Assembly: GCF_004364245.1 (NCBI RefSeq)
Contig: NZ_SOAV01000007.1
Coordinates: 254,538 to 318,537, forward strand
Length of the DNA stretch: 64,000 nucleotides
Direction: 5' to 3'
Source: Streptomyces sp. BK208
GTDB taxonomy: Bacteria; Actinomycetota; Actinomycetes; Streptomycetales; Streptomycetaceae
Shown here: in pieces, positions 7,726 to 16,616 of the stretch
How positions within the stretch are numbered: position 1 is the first letter of the stretch
Layout: each line of letters starts with the position of its first letter
Program-made: the position numbers and the translations under genes
Notes under the pieces: generated by a model
Told to the model about the DNA's origin: nothing
Database searches by the model: none
What the model saw: only the letters and a program-made list of their open reading frames with translations

Positions 7726-9027
7726 ATGCAGCAGGGCGGGAATGCGGAACGGCAGACCGGGAGGCGGACGATCCTCAAGGCGGCCGGGGCCTCGCTGGCC
7801 GTCGCGGGACTGGGGGCCACGGCTACCGCGTGCGGCGGCGGCAGCGGCTCCGGAGACGGAACGGTGACGATCCGTTACTCCTGGTGGGGCGCCGAGGACC
7901 GGGCGGAACGCATCAACAGGACCATCGCGCTCTTCGAGAAGAAGTACCCGAAGATCAAGGTGAAGACCGACTTCCAGCCGTACACCGACTTCTGGAAGAA
8001 GTTCAACACCCAAGCCTCCGGAGGGAATCCGCCGGACGTCTTCCAGAATGCCATCGGATTTCTCCGCAAATACGGTGCCAAGAACGTCCTGCTCGATCTC
8101 GGTAAGCAGGTCGAGGCGGGAAACCTCTCCATGGACGGATTCCGCGCGGGCCTGGAGAAGTTCGGCGAGATCGACGGCAAACTCCTGGGCGTTCCCGTCG
8201 GTTCCAATTCGATGGCCCTGGTCATCGACAAGCACGTCTACACCCGGGCCGGCATCAAGCCCGAACAGGGCTGGACCTGGGACGACTTCGACGCGGCGAT
8301 GACGAAGGTCCGCGACAGGGTCGGCCGGGCCGGCGACAGCGGGATGTACGGCGTCATGTACCTCTACGACCTGTACCTGCGTCAGCACGGCAAGGCCTTC
8401 TTCACCGAGGACGGACTCGGCTTCACCGAGGCCGACCTGACCGCCTGGTGGACCAAGGCGGAGAAGGACGTGAAGTCCGGCCTGTTCGCCGATCCCAAGA
8501 AGGTCGCCCAGATCAAGCCCAAGTCGGCGCTCTCCGCGGAGCTGGCCGGCAGCGAGTTCACCTGGGACAACTTCACCGTCCGCTACACCTCCGAAGGCAA
8601 GAGCGAGTACGGAATCGCGCCGATCCCGACCACGGACGGCAAGAGGACCGGGCAGTACCTCGGCTCGCTGATGCTCAGCGCCTACAAGCGCACCCAGCAT
8701 CCCAAGGAAGTCGCGCAGTTCATCGACTTCATGGTCCACGATCCCGAGGTCGCCAAGATCATGGGCTACGACCGCGGTGTCCCCACCACGCAGGCCCAGT
8801 ACGACGCCTACCGGCCGACCGACCCGGTCAACAAGGCCATCGCCGCCTACGAGGAGTCGCTCGTCGAGGCCGGAGTCCTGGAGCAGATCACCCCGCATCC
8901 GAACGGGGCCGACATCTGCGAGGCCGCCTTCCTGCGCATCGCCGAGGAGATGGCGCTCGGCTCGCGGTCCGTCGAGGAGGCCGTCGGGCAGTTCTTCACC
9001 GAGTCGAAGACGGCTCTCGCCGGCTGA
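7726..9027 (+). CDS. ABC transporter sugar-binding lipoprotein (LplA-like)
   Basis: 433 residues, an extracellular solute-binding protein. The N-terminus has a twin-arginine signal with lipobox (RRTILKAAGASLAVAGLG, then ATATAC before a Gly/Ser linker), so it is exported folded and lipid-anchored. Typical binding-protein blocks follow: RYSWWGAEDRAERI, FEKKYPKIKVKTDF, GGNPPDVFQNAIGF, VPVGSNSMALVIDK, MGYDRGVPTTQAQ. The start is the ATG at 7726 behind GGGGAGG. Followed directly by two permeases, a YesL-like protein and a YetA-like lyase, it probably binds oligogalacturonide or rhamnogalacturonide fragments, as in the Bacillus lpl/yes systems. Confidence 0.88.
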   Translation: MQQGGNAERQTGRRTILKAAGASLAVAGLGATATACGGGSGSGDGTVTIRYSWWGAEDRAERINRTIALFEKKYPKIKVKTDFQPYTDFWKKFNTQASGGNPPDVFQNAIGFLRKYGAKNVLLDLGKQVEAGNLSMDGFRAGLEKFGEIDGKLLGVPVGSNSMALVIDKHVYTRAGIKPEQGWTWDDFDAAMTKVRDRVGRAGDSGMYGVMYLYDLYLRQHGKAFFTEDGLGFTEADLTAWWTKAEKDVKSGLFADPKKVAQIKPKSALSAELAGSEFTWDNFTVRYTSEGKSEYGIAPIPTTDGKRTGQYLGSLMLSAYKRTQHPKEVAQFIDFMVHDPEVAKIMGYDRGVPTTQAQYDAYRPTDPVNKAIAAYEESLVEAGVLEQITPHPNGADICEAAFLRIAEEMALGSRSVEEAVGQFFTESKTALAG

Positions 9028-10025
9028 TGGGAAGCGCCGTGACACACGCCCCCGCGACGGAGGGCCCGGCGGTCTCCGAGCCGCGGCACGGTCCGGTGAA
9101 GACCCCGCGCCGCACCGGACCGCAGCGGCACGGCCGCCGGGAGAACCTGGCCGGATACCTCTTCATGTCCCCCTGGATCGCCGGATTCCTGCTGCTGACG
9201 GCCGGACCGATGGCCGCCTCGCTCTACTTCGCGTTCACCGACTACAACCTGTTCGACGCCCCCCGGTGGATCGGCCTGGACAACTTCTCCGAGATGTTCG
9301 GCGATCCCCGCTGGCGCCACTCGGTCCGCGTCACCCTGTGGTACGTCGTGGTCGGCACGCCGATCAAGCTGATCGCGGCGCTCGGCGTCGCCCTGCTGCT
9401 GGCCCAGAAGCGGCGCGGGCAGGCCTTCTACCGGGCCGCCTTCTACGCCCCGTCCCTGATCGGCGCGAGCGTGTCCGTCGCCATCGTCTGGAAGGCGATC
9501 TTCTCGGACGACGCCGTCGTCGACCGTACCCAGCAGCTCTTCGGGATCGACGCCGGCGGCTGGACCGGCGACCCGGAGCTGATCATCTACAGCCTGGTGG
9601 CGCTGACCGTCTGGCAGTTCGGCGCCCCTATGGTCATCTTCCTGGCCGGTCTGAAACAGGTCCCGCGCGAGCTGTACGAGGCGGCCGACGTGGACGGGGC
9701 GGGGAAGCTGCGGCAGTTCTGGAACATCACGCTGCCGATGATCTCCCCGGTCCTCTTCTTCAACGTCCTGCTGGAGACCATCCACTCCTTCCAGATCTTC
9801 AGCTCGGCCTACATCGTGGGCGGCGGCGCCGGGGGCAACGCCTGCGGTCCCGCCGACGGCACGATGGTCTACACCTGCTACCTGTACGTCCAGGGCTTCG
9901 AGAACAGCCGCATGGGCCTGGCCTCCGCCATGGCGTGGATGCTCCTGATCGCGGTCGCCCTGGTCACCGCGGTGCTGTTCTGGTCCCAGAAGCGCTGGGT
10001 GCACTACGAGGAGGGCGGCCGATGA
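9027..10025 (+). CDS. ABC sugar transporter permease 1 (LplB/MalF-like)
   Basis: 332 residues with six predicted membrane helices after a polar N-terminus of about 40 residues. It carries the MalF-type loop motif EAADVDGAGKLRQFWNITLP that contacts the ATPase, and GYLFMSPWIAGFLLLTAGP as first helix. The ATG at 9027 shares its A with the stop of the binding-protein gene (TGATG), and a GTG at 9039 is a weaker alternative. No ATPase gene is present, so a shared MsiK-type ATPase encoded elsewhere is expected, as is usual for Streptomyces sugar importers. Confidence 0.9.
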   Translation: MGSAVTHAPATEGPAVSEPRHGPVKTPRRTGPQRHGRRENLAGYLFMSPWIAGFLLLTAGPMAASLYFAFTDYNLFDAPRWIGLDNFSEMFGDPRWRHSVRVTLWYVVVGTPIKLIAALGVALLLAQKRRGQAFYRAAFYAPSLIGASVSVAIVWKAIFSDDAVVDRTQQLFGIDAGGWTGDPELIIYSLVALTVWQFGAPMVIFLAGLKQVPRELYEAADVDGAGKLRQFWNITLPMISPVLFFNVLLETIHSFQIFSSAYIVGGGAGGNACGPADGTMVYTCYLYVQGFENSRMGLASAMAWMLLIAVALVTAVLFWSQKRWVHYEEGGR

Positions 10026-10933
10026 GCGCGCAGGCCACCGACGTCACACCGGCCACCGAGGCCGACGGTCCCCGCTCCGGCCGGGCGCCCGCGCCGCGGC
10101 GCGGGCTGCCCGGGTCGCTGGCCTGGCACATCGGCTCGCTGGCGATCCTCGCCGTGATCCTGTACCCGGTGCTCTGGGTGATCGGCGGCTCCTTCAAGGA
10201 GAGCGGCGACATCGTCGGCAGCCTGGACCTCTTCCCGGGCGACCCGATCACGTCCAACTACACGAGCCTCGCCGACGGCATCGCGGACATCTCGATCTCG
10301 ACGTTCTTCGTCAACTCCCTCGTCCTCGCCGTCGGATCCGTGATCGGGATCGTGGTCTCCTGCTCGCTGACCGCGTACGCCTTCGCGAAGATCAGGTTCG
10401 CCGGCCGCAACCTGCTGTTCACCCTCATGATCGGCACGCTGCTGCTGCCGTACCACGTGCTGCTGATCCCGCAGTACGTGCTGTTCCGCAACCTGGACAT
10501 GATCAACACGTACACCCCGCTCCTGCTGGGGAAGTACCTGGCCACCGAGGCGTTCTTCGTCTTCCTGATGGTGCAGTTCATGCGCAACCTGCCCAGGGAA
10601 CTGGACGAGGCCGCCCGGCTGGACGGCTGCGGGCACTTCCGCATCTACTGGTCGATCGTGCTCCCGCTGAGCCGGCCGGCGCTGATCACCAGCGCGATCT
10701 TCACCTTCATCAACTCCTGGAACGACTTCATGGGCCCGTTGATCTACCTCAACGAGCCCGGCAAGTACACGATCTCCCTCGGCCTGAAAATGTTCGTGGA
10801 CCAGGAGGGCCTGGCGAACTACGGCGGCATGATCGCCATGTCCCTCGTCGCCCTGCTGCCGGTCCTCGCCTTCTTCCTGGCCTTCCAGCGCTACCTGATC
10901 GACGGCATGGCGACGTCCGGCCTGAAGGGCTGA
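10022..10933 (+). CDS. ABC sugar transporter permease 2 (LplC/MalG-like)
   Basis: 303 residues, six membrane helices, MalG type. The coupling loop reads ELDEAARLDGCGHFRIYWSI and is followed by LPLSRPALITSAIFTFINSW; the end MATSGLKG is typical of the family. The ATG at 10022 overlaps the stop of permease 1 (ATGA), so the two are translated together in equal amounts. It forms the other half of the membrane channel with permease 1. Confidence 0.9.
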   Translation: MSAQATDVTPATEADGPRSGRAPAPRRGLPGSLAWHIGSLAILAVILYPVLWVIGGSFKESGDIVGSLDLFPGDPITSNYTSLADGIADISISTFFVNSLVLAVGSVIGIVVSCSLTAYAFAKIRFAGRNLLFTLMIGTLLLPYHVLLIPQYVLFRNLDMINTYTPLLLGKYLATEAFFVFLMVQFMRNLPRELDEAARLDGCGHFRIYWSIVLPLSRPALITSAIFTFINSWNDFMGPLIYLNEPGKYTISLGLKMFVDQEGLANYGGMIAMSLVALLPVLAFFLAFQRYLIDGMATSGLKG

Positions 10934-10945
10934 GGTGGGACTGCG

Positions 10946-11545
10946 ATGACCGAAGCGCGTGTGAAGGCCCGTACCCGGCCGGGGGAGTCCCGGTTCGCCC
11001 AGGGCTTCGCCCTGTTCGCCGAATGCCTGCTCACCGGCGTGTGGATCGCCGTGGCGGCGCTGCCGGTGGTCACCTACCCCGCCGCCTTCGCGGCCGGGTC
11101 GCGGCACCTCGCGCGCCGGCTGGCCCACGAGAGCGGCGGATGGCGGGAGTTCGCCGCCGACTTCCGGGCGGCGGTGCGCCACGGGTGGCTCGTCGGGGTG
11201 GCCGGCTGGGCCGCCCTGGCGGTCGTCTGGGTGGACGTACGGGCCGTCCGGGACGGTCTGCCCGGCGGGCAGCCGGTCGGCGCCGTCGGCGTCCTCGCCC
11301 TGATCGGCGCGGCCGTCGCGGGGCTGCGCGCCGCGGCGGACTGGCGCCCCGGCGCCTCCTGGCGGTCGCTGCTCGCCCGGGCGGGCCGGCGCACCGTGCT
11401 CGACCCCGCCGGTTCCTTCCTCCTCGTCGGCGGGCTGGCCGTCGTGGTCTGCTCCGCCTGGTTCAGCGCCCCGCTGGCCGTCGCCGTCCTGGGCGCCGTC
11501 GCCGCGGCGGCCGTCGCGGTGGAGGAACGCCCCCGGCGCCGCTGA
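10946..11545 (+). CDS. YesL/DUF624-family membrane protein
   Basis: 199 residues with about five hydrophobic helices and the DUF624 layout: a first helix after a short basic N-terminus, then TYPAAFAAGSRHLARRLAHE, WREFAADFRAAVRHGWLVG and further helices. YesL-type proteins accompany pectin or uronide ABC transporters in Bacillus; their exact job is unknown. It starts 12 bp behind permease 2 with a GAGGTGGGA binding site, in the same operon. The family call rests on topology and context more than on strict motifs. Confidence 0.7.
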   Translation: MTEARVKARTRPGESRFAQGFALFAECLLTGVWIAVAALPVVTYPAAFAAGSRHLARRLAHESGGWREFAADFRAAVRHGWLVGVAGWAALAVVWVDVRAVRDGLPGGQPVGAVGVLALIGAAVAGLRAAADWRPGASWRSLLARAGRRTVLDPAGSFLLVGGLAVVVCSAWFSAPLAVAVLGAVAAAAVAVEERPRRR

Positions 11546-11678
11546 CCCGGCACCCCCCACGGGGGCGGTCGCGTGCGTCGCGGCGGCCGCCCCTTCGCAC
11601 CGAGGCCGCTGCTTCCGTCACCGCTCGTCCTCTGTCATGCCCTTGACACCTTGCTCATCCGCACGGAAAGGAAAGGCC

Positions 11679-14417
11679 ATGTCCCCCATCCCCCGCAGGT
11701 CCCTCCTCAAGGCGGCCGCCGTCGCCGGCGCCGCCGCCCAGTTCAGCTGGGCGCTGGGCACCAGGAACGCGCAGGCCGCGCCCGCCGGCGCCCCGGTCGC
11801 CGACGACGGACCCGTCACCCTGGCCTGGCTGGAAGAGGGCGGCCTCGGCGCCGCCCCCGGCACCACCGTCGGCGTCCCCTGGCCCAGGGGCACCTTCCGG
11901 GAGGACCAGCCGTTCTCCGTCACGGACGCGGACGGCAAGGCGGTACCCGTACAGTCCTGGCCGCTCGCCCAGTGGCCCGACGGCTCCCTCAAGTGGACCG
12001 CTCACGCCGTCGGCTCGGGCAGCGGCAAGCTCACCCTGGCCGCCGGCACCCCCGCCGCCCCCGCCAAGAAGGTCACCGTCGACCGGCACGGCGGCACCAT
12101 CGACATATCGACCGGCGTCGTCACCGCGAGAATCAGCACCTCCGGATCCACCCTGATCAAGTCGGTCACCCGGGGCGCCACCGAGATCGCGAAGAACGGC
12201 CGCCTGGTCCTGCTGCGCCAGCCGGAGATCGAGGACGGTGACCAGGGCACGGTGAAGTACGAGCGCTTCGACGGAACCGTCGACGACGTGACGGTCGAGC
12301 AGGAGGGCCCGGTCCGCGCCGTCGTCCGCGTCGACGGCAAGCACCGCAAGGGCCACCACGGCCGGCTCCCCTTCTCCGTCCGGCTCTACTTCTACGCGGG
12401 CGCCGACTCGTTCCGCATGGTGCACACCGTCACCTTCGACGGGGAGCAGGAACCCGGCAAGGCGAGCGGCGACTTCGTCCGCGGCCTCGGCGTCCGCTTC
12501 ACCGTCCCGATGCGCGACGCGGCCTACGACCGCCACATCCGCCTCGGCGGCGAGGGCACCGGCCTGCTCCGGGAAGCCGTCAAGGGCATCACCGGACTGC
12601 GCCGCGACCCCGGGGCGGCCGTCCAGGCGGCGCAGTTCGCCGGCGAGAAGCTGCCCGACCCCGCCACCTGGGACCAGCGGGTCACCACCCGCCTGCCGTA
12701 CATCCCCGAGTGGGGCGACTACACCCTCTCCCAGCTCTCCGCCGACGGCTTCACCCTGCGCAAGCGCACCAAGAAGGGACACGGCTGGATCGGCGCCGGC
12801 GGTGGCCGGCGTGCCTCCGGCTTCGGGTACGTCGGCGGCGCGAGCGGCGGCCTCTCCTTCGGCCTGCGCGACTTCTGGGAGAAGTACCCCGCCCAGCTCG
12901 ACATCCGCGACGCCCACACCGACGAGGCCGAGGTCACCCTCTGGCTCTGGTCGCCCGAGGCCCAGCCCATGGACCTGCGCTTCTACCACGACGGCATGGG
13001 CCAGGACACCTTCCCCGAGCAGATCGAGGGCCTCAACATCACCTACGAGGACTACGAACCCGGCTTCGGCACCCCCTACGGCATCGCCCGCACCTCGGAA
13101 CTGCTGTTCTGGGCCAACGCCGCCACCCCGAGCGCCGAGACGCTCGCCGACCAGATCGGGGCGGTGCGCGTACTGCCCCAACTGGCCGCCCCGCCCGAGC
13201 AGCTCATCAAGGCCGGCGTCTTCGGTCCCGGCCTCTATGCCAGGCCCGACCGCTCCACCCCCGCCAAGGCCAAGATCGAGGACCACCTCGACTTCCTCTT
13301 CACCTACTACAAGGACCAGGTGGAGCAACGCCGTTGGTACGGCTTCTGGGACTACGGCGACATCATGCACACCTACGACACCGCCCGGCACGTCTGGCGC
13401 TACGACGTCGGCGGCTACGCCTGGGACAACTCCGAACTCTCCCCGGACCTCTGGCTCTGGTACGCCTACCTGCGCTCCGGCCGCGCCGACATCTTCCGCT
13501 TCGCCGAGGCCATGACCCGGCACACCGGCGAGGTCGACGTCTACCATCTCGGCGCATGGGCCGGACTCGGCACCCGGCACGGCGTCCAGCACTACGCCGA
13601 CAGCGCCAAGCAGCAACGCATCGCCAACACCACCTACCGGCGCTTCTACTACTTCCTCACCGCCGACGAACGCGTCGGCGACCTCATGCACGCCAACGTC
13701 GACTCCGACGAGACCTTCCTCGCCCTCGACCCGCTCCGCAAGGTCCGCACCGAGCCCTACACCCCGGACCGCAACGCCCTGTCGGTCGGGTTCGGCACCG
13801 ACTGGAGCGGCCTGGTCTCGGCGTGGCTCACCGAGTGGGAACGCAGGGGCCCCAAGTGGGAGAAGGCCCGGGACCGCGTCCTGTCCACCATGGAGACCAT
13901 CGCCGCCCAGCCCAACGGCTTCGTCCAGGGCAGCGGCCTGTACGACCTGGACACCGGCGAGTTCGCGGTCGCCGACGCGCCGAAGGTCGAGGTCTCCCAC
14001 CTCTCGGCGGTCTTCGGTCTGAACGAACTGTGCGCCGAACTGATCGACCTCGTCGACATGCCGGAGTTCGAGGAGGCGTACTACGACTACTGCCGCTACT
14101 TCAACGCGAGCAAGGCGGAACAGGCGGCGCGCTACGGCTCGGACTTCGGCAGCCTCATCCTCTTCCAGGGCCATTCACGCCTCGACGCGTACGCGGCGGT
14201 GCGGACCGGCGACGACAAGCTCGCCGCGCGCGCGTGGCAGAAGTTCTACGACTCCGACGGCTACAAGGAGTCGGCCCCCTGGAAGACGGAGCCCCTGAGC
14301 GGCCCCGTCACCCTGGTCCCGGGCAGCGAGGCCGGCTGGGTGTCCACCAACGACACCGCGCTCTACGGTCTAGCCGCCATCGAGAACCTCGCACTCCTGG
14401 GGGACAGGATGCCGTAG
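11679..14417 (+). CDS. Secreted exo-rhamnogalacturonan lyase-like protein (YetA/PL26 type)
   Basis: 912 residues with a Tat signal (RRSLLKAAAVAGAAAQFSWA, cleavage near AQAA). The architecture fits the YetA/PcRGLX family: an N-terminal RIFT-type beta domain, a middle domain, and a C-terminal alpha/alpha toroid rich in Trp/Tyr (RRWYGFWDYGDIMHTYDTAR, GGYAWDNSELSPDLWLWYAY). PL26 enzymes release unsaturated galacturonosyl-rhamnose from rhamnogalacturonan ends; secretion fits supply of fragments to the adjoining ABC importer. The start is the ATG at 11679 behind AAGGAAAGG, 133 bp after the YesL-like gene. Catalytic residues cannot be assigned by eye. Confidence 0.8.
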   Translation: MSPIPRRSLLKAAAVAGAAAQFSWALGTRNAQAAPAGAPVADDGPVTLAWLEEGGLGAAPGTTVGVPWPRGTFREDQPFSVTDADGKAVPVQSWPLAQWPDGSLKWTAHAVGSGSGKLTLAAGTPAAPAKKVTVDRHGGTIDISTGVVTARISTSGSTLIKSVTRGATEIAKNGRLVLLRQPEIEDGDQGTVKYERFDGTVDDVTVEQEGPVRAVVRVDGKHRKGHHGRLPFSVRLYFYAGADSFRMVHTVTFDGEQEPGKASGDFVRGLGVRFTVPMRDAAYDRHIRLGGEGTGLLREAVKGITGLRRDPGAAVQAAQFAGEKLPDPATWDQRVTTRLPYIPEWGDYTLSQLSADGFTLRKRTKKGHGWIGAGGGRRASGFGYVGGASGGLSFGLRDFWEKYPAQLDIRDAHTDEAEVTLWLWSPEAQPMDLRFYHDGMGQDTFPEQIEGLNITYEDYEPGFGTPYGIARTSELLFWANAATPSAETLADQIGAVRVLPQLAAPPEQLIKAGVFGPGLYARPDRSTPAKAKIEDHLDFLFTYYKDQVEQRRWYGFWDYGDIMHTYDTARHVWRYDVGGYAWDNSELSPDLWLWYAYLRSGRADIFRFAEAMTRHTGEVDVYHLGAWAGLGTRHGVQHYADSAKQQRIANTTYRRFYYFLTADERVGDLMHANVDSDETFLALDPLRKVRTEPYTPDRNALSVGFGTDWSGLVSAWLTEWERRGPKWEKARDRVLSTMETIAAQPNGFVQGSGLYDLDTGEFAVADAPKVEVSHLSAVFGLNELCAELIDLVDMPEFEEAYYDYCRYFNASKAEQAARYGSDFGSLILFQGHSRLDAYAAVRTGDDKLAARAWQKFYDSDGYKESAPWKTEPLSGPVTLVPGSEAGWVSTNDTALYGLAAIENLALLGDRMP

Positions 14418-14455
14418 CCCGCGCTGATCGGCGCGGACGCGGGCACACTGCACGG

Positions 14456-14902
14456 GTGGACTGGAACCATTACCGCTTTCGCAGCCTGTGGACCCTGCCC
14501 GCGCCGGTCCCCGCCGTCTACCGGGTGCTGGAACGGATCGAGGACTATCCGCTCTGGTGGCGCCAGGTGCGCGAGGTCACCCGGCTCGACGACACCAGCG
14601 GTGTGCTCCGGGTGCGCTCACTGCTCCCGTACGACCTGACGACGGTCCTGCGGGAGGGGCGGCGTGATCCGGCGGCGGGAGTCCTGGAGGTCGTGATGAG
14701 CGGCGACCTGGAGGGCTGGGCGCGCTGGACGGTCACCGGGCGGGACTCCGGCAGCCTCGCCCGCTACGACCAGGAGGTCGTCGTGCACAAGGCACTCCTG
14801 CGCCGCCTGGCCGTGCCGGCCCGTCCGCTGTTCCGGGCCAACCACCGGGTGATGATGCGGGCGGGGCGGCGTGGACTCGCCGCCCGCCTGGAAGCGGTTT
14901 GA
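14456..14902 (+). CDS. SRPBCC (START-like) family protein
   Basis: 148 residues with the polyketide-cyclase/START-like fold pattern: WTLPAPVPAVYRVLERIEDY PLWW at the N-terminus, several beta strands, and a basic C-terminal helix (RANHRVMMRAGRRGLAARLE). Such folds bind lipids or other hydrophobic ligands; the ligand here is unknown. GTG at 14456 has CACACT 6 nt before it and no ribosome binding site, so it may be leaderless. It lies between the lyase gene and the second tRNA-Val and need not belong to the sugar operon. Confidence 0.75.
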   Translation: MDWNHYRFRSLWTLPAPVPAVYRVLERIEDYPLWWRQVREVTRLDDTSGVLRVRSLLPYDLTTVLREGRRDPAAGVLEVVMSGDLEGWARWTVTGRDSGSLARYDQEVVVHKALLRRLAVPARPLFRANHRVMMRAGRRGLAARLEAV

Positions 14903-14941
14903 AGGAAGCGTGCCGGGACCTGTATGGTTCAGTGCGTTCCC

Positions 14942-15013
14942 GGGCGATTAGCTCAGTGGGAGAGCGCTTCGTTCACACCGAAGAGGTCACTGGTTCGAAC
15001 CCAGTATCGCCCA
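14942..15013 (+). tRNA. tRNA-Val(CAC), second copy
   Basis: Identical over 72 nt to 7197-7268: GGGCGAT/ATCGCCC acceptor, anticodon CAC, A73 at 15013. Identity extends only to about 14940-15014, so the two genes share the tRNA but not their flanks. Both copies read rightward and bracket the pectin module. Confidence 0.96.
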
Positions 15014-15023
15014 CGCTCGCGAC

Positions 15024-15061
15024 AGCGACGTGCGTCCGCAGAATACGCGGACCACGTCGCT
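15024..15061 (+). terminator. Terminator behind the second tRNA-Val
   Basis: AGCGACGTG pairs with CACGTCGCT, and the stem continues GTCCGC/GCGGAC past one bulged C, with loop AGAATAC. It lies 10 nt behind the tRNA. Confidence 0.7.
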
Positions 15062-15070
15062 TCGTCGTTT

Positions 15071-15091
15071 CCGCGCGGCTTCGCCGCGCGG
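15071..15091. terminator. Second hairpin in the tRNA/exonuclease gap
   Basis: CCGCGCGG, loop CTTCG, CCGCGCGG. It can act for the minus-strand exonuclease transcript or back up the tRNA terminator. A further GGTGTGG/CCACACC pairing follows at about 15090-15116. Confidence 0.55.
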
Positions 15092-15152
15092 TGTGGGGGC
15101 TCCGCCACCACACCCCCGTCCCGCCGTTGACGCGGGCCCCGGGGGCGGAGGG

Positions 15153-15878
15153 TCACGCCGCCGCCGGCAGGTCCGGTCGCAGCGGCCACGCCGGATCCAC
15201 CGCCTCGTCGGTGCCGTTGAGCGCGAACCAGGCCTGCAGCCCCCGTGCCTGGCCCGCGTGCCACTCCGCCTGCAGGGTGTGCAGCTCGGCGGGGGAGAGG
15301 CGCTCCAGCCGCGCCTGGAAGCGCCGCCCCACCGCCCGTACGACCTCCAGCGCCGCCTGGGCGTCGGCCGCCGCGTCGTGCGCGCCGGTCAGCTCCACGC
15401 CGTAGTGCGCGCACAGGTCGGTGAGGGTGCGGCGGCCCTTGCGGTAGCGGTCCAGGTGCTTGTCCAGCACGCGCGGGTCCAGCACGTGCAGCGACGTCCG
15501 GTCCAGCCAGCGGCCGAGCGACGAGGCACGGTGCCGGCGCAACTCCCGGTCCAGCAGAGTGAGGTCGAACGGCGCGTTCATCACCACGAGCGGTCGGCCG
15601 GCGCGGGCCTGCTCGGTCACTGCCTCGGCTATCTCGTACATCACCGGCGCCGGCCACCGTCCGTGGCGCTGCACGTGCTCCTCGGTCAGCCCGTGCACCG
15701 CCGTCGCCGCCTCGGGCACCGGCACACCCGGATTCACCAGCCACCGGGTCACCCGCGGCCGCAGCCCCGGCGCGTCCTGGACGACGAGGGCCGCCGACAC
15801 GATCCGGTCGGTCTCGATGTCCACACCCGTGGTCTCCGTGTCGAAAGCGGCCAGCGGCCCCTCGAACCAGCTCGTCAT
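15153..15878 (-). CDS. DnaQ-like 3'-5' exonuclease (DEDDh)
   Basis: 241 residues of the RNase-H-like exonuclease superfamily. Exo I is AAFDTETTGVD (D and E at residues 12 and 14 or so), exo II is VVMNAPFDLTLLDREL, and exo III is GAHDAAADAQAAL with the catalytic His and Asp. It should degrade DNA or RNA from the 3' end with two metal ions. It is too short and isolated to be a polymerase subunit; it resembles stand-alone DNA polymerase III epsilon-like nucleases of actinomycetes. The start is the ATG at 15878, behind GAGGAG. It diverges from a DUF4365 gene that also looks nuclease-like. Confidence 0.88.
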   Translation of the reverse strand: MTSWFEGPLAAFDTETTGVDIETDRIVSAALVVQDAPGLRPRVTRWLVNPGVPVPEAATAVHGLTEEHVQRHGRWPAPVMYEIAEAVTEQARAGRPLVVMNAPFDLTLLDRELRRHRASSLGRWLDRTSLHVLDPRVLDKHLDRYRKGRRTLTDLCAHYGVELTGAHDAAADAQAALEVVRAVGRRFQARLERLSPAELHTLQAEWHAGQARGLQAWFALNGTDEAVDPAWPLRPDLPAAA

Positions 15879-16049
15879 AGGGCACTCAACTCCTCGTCCG
15901 AGCGCGGCAGCTGACGCGCCGTCCCTTGTCCCGGTTCGGTGATACCCGGGCTGTTTGCGACGTACGCCGGAAGGACACAACAGGAGTACGGGTCTTTGCA
16001 GTTCACAGACCCGCAGCCGGGATTCACCAGTTCTGGAAGGCTGTTGGTC

Positions 16050-16616
16050 ATGGCCATCGCGCAGCCCGAACGGGGCGGGCTGCTGCCGGAGCGCACCGCG
16101 CCCTCACGCGGCTCTCTCGCCACCACCGCCTGCATGGAGACACTGCAGGTCGGCTACCTCCACGCGGTCGCCGCCGCGGCGGGCTGCTCGCTCTCCCAGC
16201 CCTTCCCGGACAACGGCATCGACTGGCACGTCAGCCACAGCGCCCCGGGGCACACCGTCGACGACGAGGTCACCATCAAGGTGCAGCTCAAGGCGACGTA
16301 CCAGCTCGCGCCGAACCCGCCCGGCCCCTTCTTCTCCTTCACCCTCGACAACGACCACCTGGCGAAACTCGCCCGCACCCCGGTGTCGGTGCACAAGATC
16401 CTGGTCGTGATGATCGTCCCCCGGTCCCGGGACCAGTGGCTGCGTGCCGGCCACGACCGGCTCGACCTCAGGCACTGCTGCTACTGGACCAACCTCGCCG
16501 GACATCCGGTCACCGGACGGCGGCGCACCACCGTGCGGATACCGACCGCGCGGATCTTCGACGACCGGGCGCTGTGCGAGATCATGACGCGGGTCGGGAC
16601 GGGAGGAACACCATGA
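16050..16616 (+). CDS. DUF4365-like protein with PD-(D/E)xK nuclease signature
   Basis: 188 residues. The core fits a restriction-endonuclease-like fold: a helix with CMETLQVGYLHAVAAAAG (E30), then NGIDWHV (D58), then VTIKVQLKATYQ (Q79, K81), the order expected for E, D and Q-x-K active-site residues. The downstream part holds FFSFTLDNDHLAKLA and ILVVMIVPRS strands. DUF4365 domains are usually hypothetical and sometimes occur in defence loci. The start is the ATG at 16050 behind GGAAGG. The stop overlaps the ATG of the next gene (ATGA), so the two are coupled. The nuclease assignment is inference from the spacing of these residues. Confidence 0.65.
   Translation: MAIAQPERGGLLPERTAPSRGSLATTACMETLQVGYLHAVAAAAGCSLSQPFPDNGIDWHVSHSAPGHTVDDEVTIKVQLKATYQLAPNPPGPFFSFTLDNDHLAKLARTPVSVHKILVVMIVPRSRDQWLRAGHDRLDLRHCCYWTNLAGHPVTGRRRTTVRIPTARIFDDRALCEIMTRVGTGGTP

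Noticed and set aside
7197..15013. Integrative element or prophage inserted at tRNA-Val
   Set aside because: No integrase, excisionase, replication or transfer gene lies between the tRNAs; only metabolic genes do.
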